Made by a program: the position numbers and the translations under genes. The notes beneath the pieces were generated by a model. That model was given only the letters and a program-made list of their open reading frames with translations, was not told where the DNA came from and made no database searches. Shown here in pieces: positions 47,411-60,300 of a stretch of DNA of 64,000 nucleotides; the first letter of the stretch is position 1; each line of letters begins with the position of its first letter. Origin of the DNA: Epiperipatus broadwayi (taxonomy: Eukaryota; Onychophora; Udeonychophora; Euonychophora; Peripatidae); the NCBI GenBank assembly GCA_028023455.1, contig JAQFVV010000968.1, forward strand, positions 62,001 through 126,000, written 5' to 3'.

Positions 47411-49990
47411 CAAACCAACTTTTATTTTCATTAAATTTCTAAAGTTAAAAAAATTTAAAACTATTTAAAAGTTTGTTTATAAAGAGTACGTGTATTAACA
47501 CACATACTCAGTTATGTTTAAAATAGGTCATTTTATTTTTTATAAATTTGATTTCTAAAATAGTTTTTTTTTACCACTTGTTTTTATTTTTTTTATCAAA
47601 TTAATTAAAAACAAGCAAACTTTTTAATTACATTCCTGTTTCTTTTATTTTAATTATAATCTAATTTTAGTTTAATTTTAAAAGTGAGGTTTAATTTTGT
47701 GTTATTGTTTTTTTTTATAAGTTAATCCCTGGTTAGAATTCTTAATTAAGGCTGAGCAGGAGAATAAGATTTGCCCTGGGCTAAGACTTATAAATTGAAA
47801 AACAAGAAAGTTTAAGCAGGAAATAGTGTGGGGGTATAAGTAACCACAAAAATTTTGGACATTGGAGATTATCCTTGGCTGGAACAAGCTATTCAGAGAG
47901 ATTATTCTAGGCTTGACCAAGCTAATTCTGTGTCAAAGTGATTGGTTCAGCTTCTTAATTCTAATATTCATTTTACATTAACCTGTTGATGTTCATACTT
48001 TTGGCAGTCTGGATATAGTTGTTAAAGTTTGCTTTCACAAGATGTCTGAATTTGTTACTATGTGTTATAAAACCTACTACATGCCTTGCTAAGTTATTTA
48101 AAAATGGACTCTTGATTCCCATCTGTTCTTTCATCATGCCCTGAAGATCTGGGAGAAAAAGGATCCTGAAATATACCTCTACACTTGCCGCCATGAAGAG
48201 AAGACACCTGAAAGATGAACTCAAAAAATATATAAATATGCACACTCTTGAAAAACTATGTTAACTATGCTTTACCATAAGGTAAAAATTTTCTTATTCT
48301 TTCTAGGGCAAATAAATCTTTTAATTAAATCTCTACTCAATCTAAAAATAAATATGTAGTTTTGGTAATTATTTAATCTCATGTTTATTAAATGCATTTA
48401 CTTTTTTGGGGTTATAGTGTGTCTTGGAATATGAGTTTTAAGATTCCAAGTTTGTTTTCAATTTTGTTTATTGGGGAGTGTATTCTGAGATTATAGTTTA
48501 TATTCTTAATATGTTTCCCTTTATTTTATTAACTAGTGCTAAATTCTGTAGCAGTTTTTCAAAATTTTAATTTTCTCACCTATCCTTAGTTTATTGTACA
48601 ATAATTAATTTAAATTACTGTGTTTGTGCTTTTTGTAAACTGCTAATCTTTTGGCTGGCAGTTTATTGTGTTAATTGTTATTCTAGTTTTCCTGTAGTTG
48701 GAGGTTAGGATCGTAATCGTATAAATGGGCTATCCTGCTGACAAAATGATGTTCTGACCTCAACACATTATTCTGGGGCAAGAAATGCTTGTTGGTGCCA
48801 TTTCACTGATTTCTTACAAGACTATTATTTTCATATCTCTGAATTAGAAAACTAGAATTGTTGTTCTTTTATAAATCACCAGCAGGAAGATATTTTTAAT
48901 TCTCATTTAAATTGTAGGTGATAGAATGTTTCTTTCTGCTAAAGCATTTCATGTTTTATATTTTCAGCTCATATACATCTCTGATGAATTAACATATAAA
49001 AAATCTAGGTCAAACGTTGGTATTTTGTTTGTGAGATTTATTTGATCTTTTAATTTTTTTCTGCTTTAAATTTATTTGTCAGAGCTGTACTGAGAATTTA
49101 GTTTGTAAAATTATTTGTAATTTTAATTATTTCACTTTCTTAATAAATGATTGGGTGGACATAAATGGTTTTCTAATTGCTGATTTGTCTCTTATTGAGA
49201 TTTTAATTATTATACTCAGATTAGTTTTGAACAATTGTTTAGTTGGTGATTCCCCAATTTTAAATGTCAGTTTTCCTTGAATCAGATATTTAATGTTTCT
49301 TCCATTTTAAGTCATTTACACCAGAGTATTTTCTAATTTACTATTTTCTTAAATTGGAGATTGAAGTTTTCTCTCATTTTATAATTCATACTCCATCAGA
49401 TTCATTTACCATTTTTTTTATTCTTGCATTGTAATCAACTGTGGAAATCTTAAACATGATTTTTCTATGCAGTAGTTCTGCGAACCTTATGACATCATTG
49501 GTCAACAAGCTAGTGATGTTCACCCATGCTGGTTCATTGATTTATGCAAGAAACTTTCCTTTGCTGTTCATTTTGGAACTTTTGAATAAGGAAACCTGAA
49601 TTGTTTAAGTGAATTGCCAGCTGAAAGAAAATCCTTTCCTCTTTTTAATTCCTTATTAGAAAATTAGTCCATCTGCCAGAGCATTGATGTTTAATTTTTT
49701 TTTTGTTAGTACATGCCTGATTGAACCGTATTTATTGTGTTCAAAACTTTACTTTAAAATTTTGTATTTCTCTTAATAAAACCTTAAAATTATTTAAACT
49801 TAATTTGGCTTATGTTTGTCTTAGTGCTTTTATTTTTCAATTCTCTCAACAATATTCATAAGTTCTTGATTTCTCCTTGAATCTAGTTGGCACAAACCAT
49901 CATTCTCATCCACTTTTGATCACGATAAACAAATTTTCCATATACATGGTGATCTGGTGGCACCCTTCATGATTAAGGATAGATTGAGTG
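47411..49990. other. Non-coding DNA, no feature recognised
   Basis: A 90-codon minus-strand frame at 47973-48245 is less A+T-biased than average but shows no domain. The block before 49995 ends in ccattaca next to a TA run, as LTR ends in this window do. Confidence 0.35.
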
Positions 49991-49994
49991 ACCA

Positions 49995-50030
49995 TTACAA
50001 TATATATATATATATATATATTGTGATGAC
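49995..50030. repeat. ttaca-(AT)n-tgtgat junction
   Basis: A TA run (50000-50021) lies between ttaca and tgtgatgacc. The layout is the same as at 11392 and 55311, as if LTR termini met at a TA target. Confidence 0.5.
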
Positions 50031-50639
50031 CACGTAAAGTCGTTGACACACATATATATTTATTAATAAAATTAGAAAGTAATAAAGGTGAAATAAATTA
50101 GCTAATAATTTTTTTTTTAAAAAAAGAAAGGAAGGAAAAGAAAAATTGAAATTCTAATGTCAAAATTACTGTGGATTGTGTAATAGTAAGAGAAGGGGAG
50201 AGGGGGCTGCATAAATAAAGAAATGTGTCTCTTTCTCTCTTGTAAGTCAAATGTTAGAAATTTATTTTGTTTATTGTGGGAGAGGGGAAAAGGAAGCATA
50301 AAGAAATGCATGTCTTCTCTCTCATTAAAAAAAAAATATATTATAACAAATTAAAATAAATGTAAAACGTAAATGTGAAAAAAATGAATGAATTGTAAAC
50401 TTTAAATAAAATAAATGTAATATGTGATATATAAAAAAAGAAACAATATGGCCGTAGGTGTGAAAGTCTGTTGGACAAATTAAATTCCACGGACAAAGAA
50501 ATGTTATCAACGGAAGATCTTTGCCTGATCTGTTAAATTAATTGGGACTTACATTCCGGCAATAAAGAAACATAATGATAAGAATTGGTTGGAGATCTAA
50601 GTCTTAATTAAAAAATTTTAAAAACAATGAACAAAAGAA

Positions 50640-51030
50640 TGAGATTAAAAAAAATTACAATTTTGTCTGGCATTGCTAGTAGAGACTTTAGAGAAGCAAC
50701 AGCTAAAAGAAAATGGAAGAAGTGTGTGGCTAGTGGCATTAAAGGGATGTGGGTATGAATTCAAGCCATCTCATCACTGACTCACAATGTAAGATCTTTG
50801 CCTGACCTGCTAGAGGGATCGCCGCTTCTGTAGCTGTCAATTGAAACTCAACCTAAAGAATCAACCGGCAAACTGGATGAAATAACCCCACAAACTGAGG
50901 AAGTTAATGGAGAACCTAAGGAATCAACAAGCAAAAACTAGGAAGAAATAACCCCACAAATGGAGGAAGTTAATCAAGAGTGCTCGGGAGAAATACCCAT
51001 GGGACAATTACAGCAAAGCCTAGGTAAAAG
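50640..51030 (+). pseudogene. C-terminal tail of a retroelement polyprotein (probable), with 63-bp coding repeat
   Basis: From 50843 a plus-strand frame reads PKESTGKLDEITPQTEEVNG and repeats 21 codons later as PKESTSKN, stop, EEITPQMEEVN. The acidic, Pro/Thr/Glu-rich repeats resemble the variable tail that follows integrase in many LTR elements. A purine-rich tract and a TG-starting sequence follow at 51291-51305. No catalytic domain is present. The stop (TAG) in the second repeat shows decay. A short direct repeat agatctttgcctga occurs at about 50515 and 50791. Confidence 0.4.
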
Positions 51031-51290
51031 CATGCATGCATTTTCATTTATCTACTATTCATAACTAAATATAAAATCCATGATTTGATACAATAGAACT
51101 CTATCAACAGGACTTTAAGAACTTTAATATCTGATCTATTTTCATATATTTATTATAGCCAAGTATTTATAAGTGTGTGTTTATTATTGTTATTATAATG
51201 TAATTTTTTATATAAAGTGTGAGTATTATTATTAAACATATTTGTCATTAAATTTCGTATCCTTGCTTTATTCTCCTATCACCAAGCTAT

Positions 51291-51304
51291 GACAGGGGGG
51301 GAAC
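51291..51304 (+). promoter_or_regulatory. Polypurine tract
   Basis: gacagggggggaac lies immediately before tgtaagtaatgg. A G-rich purine tract directly in front of a TG start is the primer for plus-strand DNA synthesis of LTR elements. This marks 51305 as the likely start of a 3' LTR. Confidence 0.5.
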
Positions 51305-51762
51305 TGTAAGTAATGGTTAAAGGGGGCATACTGATTTGTTTAAGATATTCATGTGCTGCTTGTTCATGCAGAATCCCAATTCTAAAAAATAAAAAGCAAG
51401 CGCTGGACATTCGCTAAGTTTCTTTGAAATAGTTTGCTCTGTTCAGCAGCCGAGAGTTTTGGCTGGGAAAAATAACACCAAGATAATATGTACGTATTGC
51501 CTTGGGGTTCAGTCAAGGGTATAGATATGAAGTTAAATTTGTATCTGTATTAGCTCTCTGCTTGTATTGTAACGGCGTTGGTTAAAATAATGAATAAGAT
51601 AATAAAGAATCTAAGTTGAAAACAATAAATGGATAAAGAATCAAAGTCGGAGAAAGAATTAAAGTATAATAAATTAAGTATAATGTAGAATAAAATAATC
51701 GAAATAAATATAGTTGAAAGTACAAATAATTACTCAACCGTACGAATAACCATTTCCGTTAT
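51305..51762 (+). repeat. Probable 3' LTR, right end uncertain
   Basis: Starts tgtaag after the purine tract. It may end before tgtaacggcg at 51568 or run to the TA repeat at 51763. No second LTR was found, so the limits are provisional. Confidence 0.35.
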
Positions 51763-51763
51763 A

Positions 51764-51813
<50 letters not shown>
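51763..51813. repeat. TA microsatellite
   Basis: An imperfect TA run of about 25 units. Confidence 0.95.
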
Positions 51814-51816
<3 letters not shown>

Positions 51817-51849
51817 CACTAGCAGTGATTTTCACAGGAATCTCCCATC

Positions 51850-52030
51850 ATAATAAAATTAGGTAGAGTAAGTTTCATTTAATATATCGCTTTAGTTTTC
51901 ACTGCAATTTTCTTGAAAAACTTTAATTTATAACTTAAGCACTCATATCCCAATGAATAACGTTATTAATCTTGACTTGTGAATGAAAAGGCCAGCATTG
52001 GCAATGATCCCCACACCAACTTTATCCAAG
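51850..52030 (+). repeat. Segment H, copy 2
   Basis: A shorter homologue of 47140-47410. It lies about 400 bp left of segmental copy C. Confidence 0.6.
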
Positions 52031-52399
52031 CTCTAACTGAAATAAAAACTGGTATTTAGGCTTCCAGGTACCCCCCAACACTCAGACACCCTCATTCAAT
52101 CATCAAAGTAGAGTAAAACTGAATTTGCCTTTAAAATTAATATTTCTATAATAAACTTTAACAATTTGTATGGTTGCCATTTAATTTTCATATCCTCTCT
52201 AAAAAACATGTGATTATTCTTACTTATGATCAGGTGATGAAATCATACCGAAAAGAGAGCTAAGTAACTACTTTTTTAACTAGGCTTATTTGTGAAAAAC
52301 TCTAGTTCCCTAAACTAGGCGGAAAGAATCTGAGAAGGGAAGCCAGTAACAGAGTTAACTGGAGTCCTAGGTTCCCTCTAGTGGACTATAATACTTCAT

Positions 52400-53260
52400 T
52401 TGTATATACAATATTTGCTATTTTTGTAGTTCTGGAAATACTGAGTTTTTAAATTTAATTTTTGCTTCACCTAAGCATTTAAAAATGTTAATAAATTATA
52501 TAATGCTAGAAATATATTCTTGTATTTTGTGAGATGTTTTTTATTTGAAAATTATCTGTGCTTATAAATACCTAAATAAAATATTGTCAAATTGAATAGT
52601 ATATAGCCTATGGTAATAATCAGGAGATGTTTGTGAATTTCTGCCTCCCTCATAAACTGTTGGCTTGAATGGTGATTTAGCCCTTTTTAGAAAGTGGCAA
52701 ATTAATTAGTATTGTCTGACATGATAATAAATATGTAAAAAACATGGACACACATTTACCACATCTTTAGATCTCAACTATTATTTCCATTAAGAATTTT
52801 CAGATAATTAGAAGTAAAAAAAATCATGTTTATCGATCTTACAATCAAAGATTAAAGGCAAACTCATTGCACTGGATGATGCTCTTCATGTTTGGATAGA
52901 AATTCATGAATTTAGACTGATAAACAAGTCTTCTTTCAGTACCACCCATTGTTCTTCAACCCTTTAAATACAAGAAACTGCAAATTTATTTATTTGACAA
53001 GATTGCTTCAACTTCACAAAAAATGTTCTCCTGAAATAGCAGTATTCTCATTAAGAGTATAAGCAATTAAAATTTGTAAAACTATCATAATAATTGAAGA
53101 CCTATACTATCATATTCAAGATAGTATATTCAAATTTTCATCCAAATCATATAAAAACTTTTCTATATCAGCAAATAAATACCTTTTGTAATAAGATAGC
53201 GACAAAACAATATAGCGACAAACAATTTTGCAGATGCTATGTGCAAGAATCAGTATATAT
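52400..53260 (+). repeat. Segmental duplication copy C (partial)
   Basis: Aligns with the left parts of copies A (34090-34930) and B (37440-38290): tagttctgga, taaataccTaaataaaat, ctgcctccct, aaattaattagtatt, gatcttacaatcaaag and cttcaacttca. Homology stops at a TA tract at 53255, where an LTR-like sequence begins. The LDLa exon expected further right is absent. Confidence 0.75.
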
Positions 53261-53272
53261 ATAAATATATAT

Positions 53273-55316
53273 TGTAACAATATATAAATATGTCGTTACA
53301 TTAAATTGAAATAAAAACTTTTAAGTTCGCAAATAAAAATAAATGTATTAAAAAAAAAAAACTAAACACTAAAATTAAATTGTTTGTTAAACGTATATAT
53401 TCGCACAGATGCTAAACTTTAAAAAAAAAATTTTTATAAATAAAAAAAGTATTTGAGCATACTTTTTTGATAAAAAAAATAAAAGATTTAAATATAGAAA
53501 TATTTTAATAAAGAAATAATGTAAGTTAAAATAAAAACAGGTATTAATTAATTCCTGTAATCTGTAAATGGAAATGATTGTTTATTAATTATCCAAAAGC
53601 TGTGTAATTAAAAAGTCAGATGAAAAGTTAGATAAGAGAATAAAGAGAATTTAGCTTGACCAATGGCAGCACCAAGCCTCAGCCCAGACCCGAATGAAAA
53701 GGATAGATTAGTGACGTTTTGTTGGTTGAATCTGTGTGGATACTATAAAAGGAGAAATACAGTTTTCCTGACAGTTTTTCCGGCTTGTTTTTGAGGGTCA
53801 TGATAGGATGCACATATCACACTCTCTCTATTTTAAAAATGAACTGACTGATACTAAAATGAACCAGCTAATACTACCTCTGGAACATCTGACTGGGTTT
53901 TCACATAAAGACTCCATGGAAATTTACATCAAGTGCAGTGATTCTTCTACTGTAAGCTATTGATATGACCTCTAAAATTTAAAAATAATTAAGAACTTTT
54001 ATTCAAGCTTATGAACTTCTGACTTTTAAGTTTAAAATCAATTGAAATGTAATGTATATGTTTTGCGTTGATAAACATCATTTCCATTTTATTTTTTATT
54101 TGTATTAATACTTATCGTATAAATTATTTAAATGCATGAAATTTAAAGTTGGGTATAGACGTTGCATAGATTCATTAGCGGTTAATTATGTTGCTGTTTC
54201 ATAGTTGATTGGAATATATGTCATCAATGTCTCTGCAGCATCTTACGATGAATGCTAGTGGGTTTTTGCATTCCCTATGCAATTGACATTATCGATGATT
54301 TTGTATTTTGATTGGTTGTGTTTATTTTGAGATGTTTTTGACCATGGAATCTGTGCGGCCGATCTATACTTGACATTATAAAACAAATTGTATAAAATTC
54401 ATCTGTGCAAATGTAATTAAATGTTAAATTTAAGTCAGGCATGAATGGCTATATAGATTTGTAAAGTTATATATATAGTTTAAGGGAGGGTAATCTTGGG
54501 TTATTCATTTTGTAGTTGAATTGGCTCAATGAATTGGATATATTTGTGTAATTAGTAGATGAAGTATGAGATCCGCTATGGGCAGGATTGCATATATATG
54601 CCACACACCTTCTGTTTGCCTATGGATGGGTTTGTAAGTCAGCAAAGACCACAGTCCATTTCCTATGAAATTTTTTGTTTATTATTCTACTCGCCAACTG
54701 ATGTAGCATTCCTGTTGGTGGAGAGACAATGTCTTTTCTAACTCTACTTACTGTTCAGATGTACATTCCTGACAGTATAGTATTTTTTGTTGTCGTATTT
54801 TCATGCTACATTGAATACATAAATGTATCAGATGAATTGATGCTGTTTTGACTGCGAACTTTTGGCCTAAGGTTAAATAAGGGAAAGAATATTTTCTTGT
54901 CAAATGCAGATCTATGTAGTCTATTCATATTCGACTCACTAAATAAATATTAAACTCCTTATTGCAATCTATTTAAATGTAAATTTAAAGATTAATATAA
55001 AAATCTAAAATGTTAAACTTATTCCTCAAATTAGAATGATTTTATATGTGTGTAAATAAATATTTTTATGTGTTAATTTCTGGCAGTAGCTTTTATTATT
55101 TTTTATATTTAAGATATAAAGTTATATTTTATAATCTCTGCTGTTACACTGAGCTAGTGACTTGGGCTAATGATCTGAATATTTAAAATAAAGTGGAATC
55201 TTAACAGCACATATCTGCCTACTTTATAACTTTTTCTAGGCTCAAATGCCTAGATGGCGCCCCTGTAGTGCAGATTGCGGTTAGATTCGATCTTCACTTT
55301 CTTTCCGATCGTTACA
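53273..55316 (+). mobile_element. Probable solo LTR, about 2 kb, in a TA target
   Basis: The segment starts tgtaac and ends gttaca, perfect inverted termini of the TG...CA type, and is flanked by TA sequence on both sides (atat as a possible 4-bp target duplication). It interrupts segmental copy C. It contains a promoter-like stretch (CCAAT at 53660, TATAAAAG at 53744) but no long ORF. A 60-codon frame at 54559-54741 shows no domain. Lacking a second copy for comparison, the assignment rests on ends, target and promoter. A promoter of a host gene is the main alternative. Confidence 0.45.
53660..53751 (+). promoter_or_regulatory. Core promoter candidate: CCAAT and TATA boxes
   Basis: ccaat (53660-53664) is followed 80 bp later by ctataaaagg (53743-53752). 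A start site would be expected at about 53775, near cctgacagttt. Downstream a 34-codon frame starting MNQLILPLEHLTGF (from about 53860) ends next to a GTAAGC that could be a donor. The stretch is less A+T-rich than the surroundings. Confidence 0.4.
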
Positions 55317-55326
55317 ATATATATAT

Positions 55327-56835
55327 TGTACCGGTCGAAACCCACCACCACCGCACGTCAAATCGGATTCAAACTCAGCTGAACCAAAACTGAATTCAAA
55401 CCCAACTCAACAGCTCAGATAGCAGAAATCGACGGCACAGTGCTATGCGCCAAGAACTAGCTCAACGGTTGGTGAGGACTAGAGACCCTTTTACTGACAC
55501 GAATATCAATTAACTTTGACTACTTTTAAATCGAATCATATGTATGTTCGGGTTGCCAACACAGACAGCGAGTATTAACATTTAAATAATTATAAAAGAA
55601 TGATGAACTGAGAAACCAAGTATGTTAGAAAATATTTAATAAGAATAATTTGTTTCGTTTCCATAAAACATAGAATGCATTAATTACCTCTAGTCTTTAA
55701 GAGAATTTACAAATATAATAAGAGTGGCGGTCCTTATCATATGCCAACAATTATTACACAACATAGAATTCTATGTCTATGCCCCCAACGAGAAATATAA
55801 AGGCAGATAAAGGTATTCATTAAGAACGGAAATGATTGTTCTAATTTTATTACGGTGGAATGTGAGATTTATTTTCACATTCGGAAATCTATTCATGAAG
55901 AGCAAAAACGTATTTTAGGGCATAACTTTAAAATTGATTTGAAACTTATTGAATTAATAATATATTTGAGAATTTGTTCGACTTTAATTTAAATCACTTC
56001 ATCATGAATTACGAGCATGGAGCGGGTTTTACCGGAACAAAGAGGCAATGGTGCTTGACGAATTACGAGGCAGAGAGTAAAATTTAAAGATGATCGCTAG
56101 TCGATGATCGAAGTCCTATGGCGGCTTGCATTTGGCAAGTCTTACGCCCTTTGACTAATGAATCGGAAAGGAAGTACTTTCTTCCTCGAGAAATTTAAAT
56201 AAGAGAATATGATCACCGACCAGCCTAACGGAGCGGAAGATGGCCCTACGTCAGCAACGTTTGATGATGATGACTTGATAGTCATCGTTGAAAAATAAAA
56301 CCCATGTAGAATGCTCTACGTGATGACTTGACCAATTAATTAAAGTCAAACGAGCTTTTATCGAACTATTTTAAAACATTTATAAACTATATTAATTATG
56401 CCCTAATATCGTGCCCTTCCTGAATATTAATATAAAATAACAAAAGTGGAATTAAAATACATTTAACCCTTTATCGACCCTTTTTGCAATAAAAACATTT
56501 AAGGTTATATTCGAATAAATATATATTAGTGGAACAAGAAATCAATATTTTAACATTTTGTGAGTATATAAACACTTGTAACTTAGGAGCTGGGGACATA
56601 GGTGAAAAACGGAGCTAATAATTTATTATTAGCCAATTATAAAAATAGTAAACATGTAATATTTTCTTTCGACTCGATGATTAATAGAACTTATAAATTT
56701 AGTTCTAATGGGCGAGAATAACTATTTAAAATTTATATTATCTTATTTGCGTGAGGCAAATGGAACAAAGGAGCTCATCGAGTTGAAAGATTATTGGCAT
56801 ATAATTTTAAATAAACGACATTAATAAAGCATACA
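55327..56835 (+). mobile_element. Second LTR-like segment in TA repeats
   Basis: The segment begins tgtaccggtcg directly after the TA run that ends the previous one, and closes with aataaagcataca before another TA run. It is CpG-bearing compared with the flanks, implying recent arrival. No open frame of note. The ends are only partly inverted repeats (tgtac against ataca), so this is less secure than 53273-55316. Confidence 0.35.
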
Positions 56836-57019
56836 ATATATATATATATATATTAAATGAACCGCCAGGTAAGAAAAGAAAAGTTTAAAGACTAGAGATT
56901 GAAAGAATTACAATATAAATTTATAGTAGCATTTTATAAAGATTTTTACATTAAAGAATAAAGGAGCTCTTAATAAGGAGTGTAAAATAAAGTTCGAACT
57001 GGCCAGAAAGTTTAACGTT

Positions 57020-57360
57020 CATTAGAGAAATATATTACCCTTCCGTGCTTGTCCTTAAGTTACTCCTCCAAGTTGTTGAAAATGTAGGCACCATTGATTG
57101 ATTATTGGAACAGCATTTTAGTAGCCTCCATAATTTTAGCAGAATGATCGGTCCGGAAAAGATTCAGCAGCTCCATCGAAGATTTCTAGGGACTTTAGGA
57201 ACCGTAGCCAGATCCCTGATGTTCTAGCCCTCTATCATGATGAAATACAATTTTTATATGCACAGAGTTCACTGCACTACTCTACAACAAAGCTAGCCTT
57301 TTTCCTGACTTTTCAGGGCTATATATACTGTTCACTGATGCCTCCGGCTAGCGCTCATTT
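57020..57360 (+). other. Possible decayed retroelement coding fragment
   Basis: Composition is less A+T-biased. A plus-strand frame reads LLQVVENVGTID, stop, LLEQHFSSLHNFSRMIGPEK, and another ends LYILFTDASG, which resembles the start of a retroelement RNase H (T-D-A-S-x-x-G). No further motif supports it. Confidence 0.3.
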
Positions 57361-60300
57361 TATTATCAATGTGTTTTTTTATAATTAGTTGTTTTCAAAT
57401 ACATTCCCTCGATAAGGCTTTCAAACTAATTAGCTTGAATTCCTTCTCTAATTGAAAATGAATTCTTAAAATCTGAAAATGATTTAATTAGAAAAATGAA
57501 TCCTTATCTTTTTCCAATTCATAAAGCTTTACTATTGTTTTTAAGAATTTTAAAGCTTATCGAAGGAATGTAGCTTTTAATCACCGAAACTTTACAAATT
57601 ATTTAAAGGTGAAAAAAAACAAGTATTCCCGACGCAATGAAACTTTCGAACAATTATATATATTTAATATTTACAAATATATATACGCACAATCCACGCA
57701 ATTTAATATATATAAATTCATGAATATTTTATCATGAATTTATTTAGAGAATTGATCAATTTTAAACTAAACTAATTAATTTTGCTATGCATTTGAAATA
57801 AGTTATTCATTATGGAAATTAGCGTGGATTGAACGTATACAGCCCCATTGCATCGGAAATTTAAGGTTAGTATTAGGGTAAATAACATGAAGCTAGGATC
57901 AAACTCAGATCCGACTGCTTCAATATTGTGCCCTTTTCTTTAGGTCATAATTAATTCATTATAGAAATTTACTAAAAAAATTTAAATTTAGGATATGTTC
58001 TCTTTGTGTAATGATTATATTATATTGATAATCTTTGAAAAGTTCAATTTAAAGCAAAATAAAGATATGTAATACCTAACATTGTGCTAGATAAAATGAA
58101 AACGGTTAAATAAATCTAAATGTATTAATTGCATATGGTTGGGAAAGCTGGCCATAATAAATAATGTAGCAATAAATGTTTAAAATACATTTTAAAAGTT
58201 GAATTTTAATAGTTAAAACTTGTAATTAAATAAATACTATATTTTAAAGCATAAATTATATCTAATAATTATATTTAATATTATATGTTTTAAAAGTAAT
58301 CTTTGTGGCAGGAAAATTTATATTTAATTTTATGTTTTCAAAATTATTATTCCAAATTTTATTTTTATATTATTTATTTAATATAATAATTGTTGCAATT
58401 AACATTTAATATTTCCCAGACAGAATTTTGATATAGACTGCCTTGATTGTAAGTCATGTGATATGTATACAGTTATACATGCATGCTTAGTAGTGTTTGT
58501 TTTAACAGTTTCAAAAACTTACATTAAAAAATTACACTATAAAATTGAAGATAGTTATTTACCTATCACAAGAGCAAATATTAAATTAATTGTTATAAAG
58601 TATTTAAATAGTTTTTATAAAACGAATGCAGTTAATAAAAAGTAAATATTTTATTTAGAGAAAATAGATACATTAAAAATAAAAGGTGGAATAAATTGAT
58701 AAATATTGTTTTCTAAAAGTCATTCTAAAATGTTTAATTAATTTTGGTAAAGTATAAAAATTGATTTAAAATTAATATTTTAAGTAATATTTTTAATAAA
58801 AATGAGTCATATTTTATTTTTTTAATAATTAATTGTGTGATAATGAAGTTATATGCAAATTAAGCTATCAGGTGAAAAGCATAATCCACCAATAAAATGA
58901 TGTATTTATTTGGGTATAAATACTGTTGCACATTTAGTTCAGGTGGTGTGATTCTTTCTAAAATTGTTGTGATTCTTTCTAAAATTTTGTGCTTCTTTTT
59001 AAAATTTTTTTGTTTTTTAGTCAATTTTAATGTTATAATAGCTCTCTTGTAATTCCTTTGCAACTGGTAAGGATACCAAGTTTAAGTATAAAAGTTAAAT
59101 TCCCTTGCCAGAATTTTCATCGAAACTTAATTCAGCTTCACATTAAAATATGGAAATACCAACGAGAAGTACCAACCTATTTTAAAAGATTTTAAAAGTA
59201 AATAATATTATAAATAATAATATAGTATTAATGATTTTAACAAGAACTCTTTTATTAAATAAGGACGTATATTGGACATTATGTGGAAAGCTTAACAAGA
59301 AAGCTACTCGAACATTTAAATTAATAATGCATTTTCTAGTAGTGAGATAATTGTATCAGAAACTGATAAATAATACGACAAAACTCTTAATAAATCCTTC
59401 AATATGAGGAGATTAAAATTATGAAGGTAAAATTTAAAAAATGTTTATCTTTATGAGGAAAACATTATGGATAATTTTAAAAACTGTCATAAACTGGTAG
59501 CTAAATAAAAATAGTTATTTTAAAACATATGCAGTAAGTCTATAATTTTATTAGACTATACTCGTTGTAATAATTTATTGAAAAAGAACTGATAATTGAA
59601 ATTATGATGAAAATAACTATACTTGGATAAAAAAATGATAAATATCCTGACAAATAAAACTCTATAAATAAAGGGACTATTAATAATAAGTAATTCTTAA
59701 ATTCTGAAATAATATTTAAAAAATTGCGTATATCCAGATATCCAAAGTCAAGTCGCTGAATCTAAGACACAACCAATCCGGCATAAAATTCTAAGGATCG
59801 AAACTTCGAAGTGTTCTTTTCTAATATTATAGTTTGTTTATTATTTCAATAATCCTTGTTCTGGATAGTAGAGACTATGAATTATTATTCTACGAACTTT
59901 TGCAGAACACATCAATGATTATTTTTGCTAATTTTTTAGATTTTTTTTTAGACATCGCCTTATTATTTTTTATCATTTATTTTTAAAACTTTGTCATGTT
60001 GGAAGGAGTACTGAGCATGCTCAATTTCGGGGGGAGTTTTGTTTTGTTTCTCATAGTCAAGTATCTGAACAAATACCTAGCAACAAAGGTTTGGAGGTTT
60101 TAATCGCTCCTAAAGAAAAATTTTTAAAAAAAAAAAAAAATTCAAGGAAATAAAAACATTTTGTTTATTTGTGTAAAGGACAATTCAACATAAGAAGTCT
60201 ACGTAATTATGTCTTGATTTTTTATTAACCTTAATTATAAGTGTAATATTATTTAATTGTTAGAATAGGTACATAAATATTAATTTAGTCACTAATAATA

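Noticed and set aside
47973-48245. 90-codon minus-strand frame
   Set aside because: Composition is mildly coding-like but no domain, splice signals or neighbour support it.
54820-54845. Possible LDLa end (tcagatgaattgatgc)
   Set aside because: No cysteine pattern upstream in any frame and no donor downstream.
58440-58462. Tiny exon ending at gattgtaagt
   Set aside because: The flanking AG would give a 29-bp exon without a recognisable module.
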